A stretch of DNA of 64,000 nt from the NCBI RefSeq assembly GCF_005938645.2, contig NZ_CP042171.1, positions 4,526,001-4,590,000 of the forward strand, written 5' to 3'. Both the position numbers and the translations under genes were made by a program. Source of the stretch: Pedobacter sp. KBS0701 (lineage in GTDB: Bacteria > Bacteroidota > Bacteroidia > Sphingobacteriales > Sphingobacteriaceae). Positions within the stretch are counted from its first letter, which is position 1. Each line of letters begins with the position of its first letter. The notes beneath the pieces are model-generated. The model was not told where the DNA came from. It did no database searches and saw only the letters and a list, made by a program, of their open reading frames with translations. Below, piece by piece: positions 61,605-64,000 of this stretch.

Positions 61605-61651
61605 ATCAGTTTAAAAAACATAAGTCAATGACTTACAGCTAAATAAAATTT

Positions 61652-62411
61652 TATATTTAAAAACGAAAGGTTTGTGGCTATTGGCTCTGGCAGCCCTGCC
61701 ATCCGCTTTATCCCGATGAAAAAATCGGGATGCTCGCTACTGTCAGGTTTATGATCGAATGGCTTGTTCCTCACATAGCGCCAAAAGCATTTAACTCTCG
61801 TAACTAAACCCGATCAAAGTGGTTCCGGTTCTTCACCGGAAGTAACGGAGAGCGGGATTGAAGCCCGCCAAAAGAGCTGGACTGCTCATTTCCAAAACAA
61901 TAACATTTTTTATTTGAAAATGAACGGCTTGTGGCTATTGGCTCTGGCAGCCCTGCCATCCGCTTTATCCCGATGAAAAAATCGGGATGCTCGCTACTGT
62001 CAGGTTTATGATCGAATGGCTTGTTCCTCACATAGCGCCAAAAGCATTTAACTCTCGTAACTAAACCCGATCAAAGTGGTTCCGGTTCTTCACCGGAAGT
62101 AACGGAGAGCGGGATTGAAGCCCGCCAAAAGAGCTGGACTGCTCATTTCCAAAACAATAACATTTTTTATTTGAAAATGAACGGCTTGTGGCTATTGGCT
62201 CTGGCAGCCCTGCCATCCGCTTTATCCCGATGAAAAAATCGGGATGCTCGCTACTGTCAGGTTTATGATCGAATGGCTTGTTCCTCACATAGCGCCAAAA
62301 GCATTTAACCCTCGTAACTAAACCCGATCAAAGTGGTTCCGGTTCTTCCCGGAAGTAACAGAGAGCGGGACTGAAGCCCGCCAAAAGAAATGGACTGCTC
62401 ATTTCCAAAAA
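61652..62411. repeat. Three tandem copies of a 257-bp structured non-coding repeat
   Basis: Copies lie at about 61652-61908, 61909-62165 and 62166-62411, with an exact 257-base offset between matching landmarks. Copies 1 and 2 are almost identical apart from the left ~30 bases; copy 3 carries several substitutions and loses the end. Each unit holds three stem-loops: ATCCCGAT/ATCGGGAT (61710-61731 in copy 1), TTCCGG/CCGGAA (61823-61841) and GCGGG/CCCGC (61852-61868). A 75-codon minus-strand frame in copies 1 and 2 is broken in copy 3 and has no family features. Function is unknown. Confidence 0.9.
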
Positions 62412-62565
62412 ACTGCTCTAATTGGTTGGAATAAATCTTTTCACGACACCTCCTCCTGTTAAAAATGATGTATTTTAAAGATCTTTCGCTGCGTTTAGGA
62501 TGACAAAAAAATGTGGGATGATAGATCTCTCCACTTCGCGATACTTCGGTCGAGACGACGATTCG
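62412..62565. repeat. Short gap with a dispersed repeat fragment
   Basis: 62480-62560 contains words of the GTCATCC family in reverse order (CGTTTAGGATGAC, GATAGATCTCTCCACTTCG, TCGGTCGAGACGACG). No gene is seen. Confidence 0.5.
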
Positions 62566-63234
62566 TTATTTGCTTAACCCTGCCAATGCATTGATGGTTA
62601 ATGCTACAATAACCGTATTGAAGATAAAAGCGATTAAACTATGTAAAAGAGAAAGTCTTCTGAGCTCTCTATTCGAAATTTCGACATCCGAGACCTGGAA
62701 AGTCATACCCAGAACGAAAGAAAAGTAGGCAAAGTCAATAAAATCAGGCTCATCATTGCCTGGAAACTCCAATCCCGAACCATCTTTTTCTGATTTTTCT
62801 TTCCGCTTGCCGCCATAATATAAATGGGCATAACGCATGGTAAAAGTGGTATGTACTAAAAACCACGATAAAAACATGCCAAGTATAGCAACGATTAAAT
62901 CAAGTGGTTCAATATCCTTGTTAATCAGCAACAGAACTACCGCCAGTAAACCGGCAAAGGTAGAAACCAATACAATGGCAAAAATTTCGCCACGGGTTTC
63001 ATCCTGCATTTTGGCTTTTAAGTGAGTTTCGGCAGCAGAGGTGTGAAAAAACATATACCAATGGAGGGTATTGAGTACCAGACAAAAAAAATCCCACCCT
63101 AACATAATATGCGTAAGGGTATCCATTTTACAAAGAAACGAAAGCAGGTAAGCTCCAATTCCCGAGAAAAAGCTGAGCAGCAAAACAAAGAGTGCTGATC
63201 GTTTTTGAATACCTGCTAATTTCGGTTCCTGCAT
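62566..63234 (-). CDS. DUF1345 family membrane protein
   Basis: 222 aa with about five transmembrane segments (~13-30, ~38-55, ~84-104, ~113-131, ~195-215). Family landmarks are WFLVHTTFTMRYAHLYYG in the middle, the acidic PDFIDFAYFSFVLGMTFQVSDVEI, and RELRRLSLLHSLIAFIFNTVIVALTIN near the end. The function is unknown in the family. It starts 3 bases after the methyltransferase stop, so the two genes are co-transcribed leftward. Confidence 0.9.
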   Translation of the reverse strand: MQEPKLAGIQKRSALFVLLLSFFSGIGAYLLSFLCKMDTLTHIMLGWDFFCLVLNTLHWYMFFHTSAAETHLKAKMQDETRGEIFAIVLVSTFAGLLAVVLLLINKDIEPLDLIVAILGMFLSWFLVHTTFTMRYAHLYYGGKRKEKSEKDGSGLEFPGNDEPDFIDFAYFSFVLGMTFQVSDVEISNRELRRLSLLHSLIAFIFNTVIVALTINALAGLSK

Positions 63235-63237
63235 GGG

Positions 63238-64000
63238 TTAAAACTTAAGTTTAAAATGTTCTTTAGCCTGACCCTTTTTAAAATAAACCAAACCAATCCA
63301 AAATAAATCGATGGTTATGGTAACATCAGGGTGGTTTTTAATTTCGGTCCAGGCTTCTTTCATACCTTCACTCCAATAAATATCGTCAAAGATGAGCAAA
63401 GAATTTTCGGTAACTTTTGGCAGGCACCATTTAAAATAATTCAAAGTAGCATCTTTCCGGTGGTTTCCGTCAATATATACAAAATCGAGGCTGGGCTGGT
63501 GAGCAATAACATCGGGTAAAATTAAATCAAAATTGCCTACATGGAGTTCGATATTCTCTAAATCCAGATCCTGGAAATTTTTCCTGGCCACATCTGCCGT
63601 TTGTGGACAACCTTCTATAGTAATAACCTCGGTTTGGGAATCTGTCTTTGCTAAATAAGCAGTTGTAATACCCAAACAGGTACCCAATTCAATTGCACTT
63701 TTGGCCTGGGTATTTTTGGCTAACCGATAAATAAGCTTGGCCAACCTTGGGCTTTTTAATGCATTTTTGGCAATCTGACTGACCTTCTTTGTCCGGTTTT
63801 TATTGAGGTGAGAGCCAGCGCCGAGGTCGGTAACGGTGATTATAGAATCGTCATTAAAAAGTTTTTTTCGTTGCTGCTCTATATCTTTGTATTCAGATTT
63901 GTCGTTAAAATCGTAAATTACCTCGTCAGCGAGCTTGTACACAAATGGCGAATGCGTTCCATGCCTGCTCTTAGCTGTTAAACGGTGTTTAAGGTAATCT
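63238..64000 (-). CDS. Class I SAM-dependent methyltransferase, 5' end beyond the window
   Basis: The frame stays open to the window edge, with residues DYLKHRLTAKSRHGTHSPFVYKL before the first GTG codon at 63942. The HGTHSPFVYKL stretch is part of the family, so that GTG is not the true start. The Rossmann part shows AKSAIELGTCLGITTAYLA (SAM-binding glycine motif), VITIEGCPQTADVA and LDFVYIDGNHRKDATLNYF, close to O-methyltransferase-type enzymes. No signal peptide or membrane segment is visible. The substrate is unknown. The gene is immediately upstream of the DUF1345 gene. Confidence 0.9.
   Translation of the reverse strand, partial: DYLKHRLTAKSRHGTHSPFVYKLADEVIYDFNDKSEYKDIEQQRKKLFNDDSIITVTDLGAGSHLNKNRTKKVSQIAKNALKSPRLAKLIYRLAKNTQAKSAIELGTCLGITTAYLAKTDSQTEVITIEGCPQTADVARKNFQDLDLENIELHVGNFDLILPDVIAHQPSLDFVYIDGNHRKDATLNYFKWCLPKVTENSLLIFDDIYWSEGMKEAWTEIKNHPDVTITIDLFWIGLVYFKKGQAKEHFKLKF

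Noticed and set aside
61804..62288. Two identical 75-codon minus-strand frames inside the 257-bp repeats
   Set aside because: They cover the hairpins, have no recognisable domain, and the third copy does not keep the frame. The repeat explains their duplication.
61652..62411. CRISPR array
   Set aside because: The unit is 257 bp and repeats whole, without short constant repeats and variable spacers; no cas genes are near.
63238..63942. Methyltransferase starting at the GTG at 63942
   Set aside because: The frame continues upstream with the family-typical HGTHSPFVYKL residues to the window edge, so the gene is truncated by the window rather than starting there.

Overview
The window reads as a chromosome segment from a Bacteroidota bacterium close to Pedobacter (family Sphingobacteriaceae). 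The evidence is the gene content: SusC/SusD with a FecI/FecR pair, a type IX secretion (T9SS) cargo with a gliding-type C-terminal domain, PorP/SprF, alternative complex III fused to a cytochrome oxidase operon, and DUF2461, DUF983 and DUF4302 proteins. AT-rich intergenic DNA and exact matches to the Bacteroidota -7 promoter element (TAnnTTTG) agree. The genus is an inference. No rRNA, tRNA, CRISPR array, intact IS or phage was seen.

Layout. 1-3.2 kb: the 3' end of a LytS-type sensor kinase meets a class I lanthipeptide dehydratase (LanB) tail to tail. 3.4-20.3 kb: a leftward T9SS locus made of a giant (~4,490 aa) repeat adhesin, PorP/SprF and a PorE-like TPR/PD40/OmpA protein, closed by a terminator. 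20.4-23.0 kb: a divergent 863-aa P-loop ATPase, separated from the adhesin by a promoter region with a perfect 20-bp palindrome. 23.4-25.8 kb: an OmpA lipoprotein and small housekeeping genes. 25.9-35.0 kb: ECF sigma, FecR, SusC, SusD, a zinc metallohydrolase lipoprotein and a DUF4302 lipoprotein. 35.1-51.7 kb: fifteen co-directional genes encoding alternative complex III (ActA-F), an aa3-type oxidase, heme O/A synthesis and assembly factors. 52-53 kb: a deoxyhypusine-synthase-family enzyme. 53.6-54.7 kb: a BamA/TamA-type barrel. 55.1-61.5 kb: a BlaI-M56-M56-OM receptor operon. 61.6-62.4 kb: three tandem copies of a structured 257-bp non-coding repeat. 62.6-64.0 kb: a DUF1345 protein and a methyltransferase cut by the window edge.

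How the parts work together. The T9SS cluster supplies a surface adhesin with its dedicated OM partner and a peptidoglycan-linked OmpA protein. The respiratory operon forms a complete quinol-to-oxygen branch: ActA-F oxidises menaquinol and reduces cytochrome c, which feeds the oxidase. CtaA and the heme O synthase make its heme A, and a SCO homologue plus a DUF420 protein are likely assembly factors. The Sus cluster is a self-regulated nutrient-uptake locus with a secreted metalloprotease.

The least ordinary element is the BlaI operon. One M56 (BlaR1-like) membrane protease is fused to a cell-wall amidase, and a second carries a long periplasmic region ending in a possible OstA/LptA-like segment. 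Both are coupled to a BlaI repressor with a candidate operator and to an outer-membrane receptor. I propose, as inference, an envelope-sensing proteolytic signalling system in which the usual beta-lactam sensor domain is replaced by peptidoglycan or outer-membrane modules.
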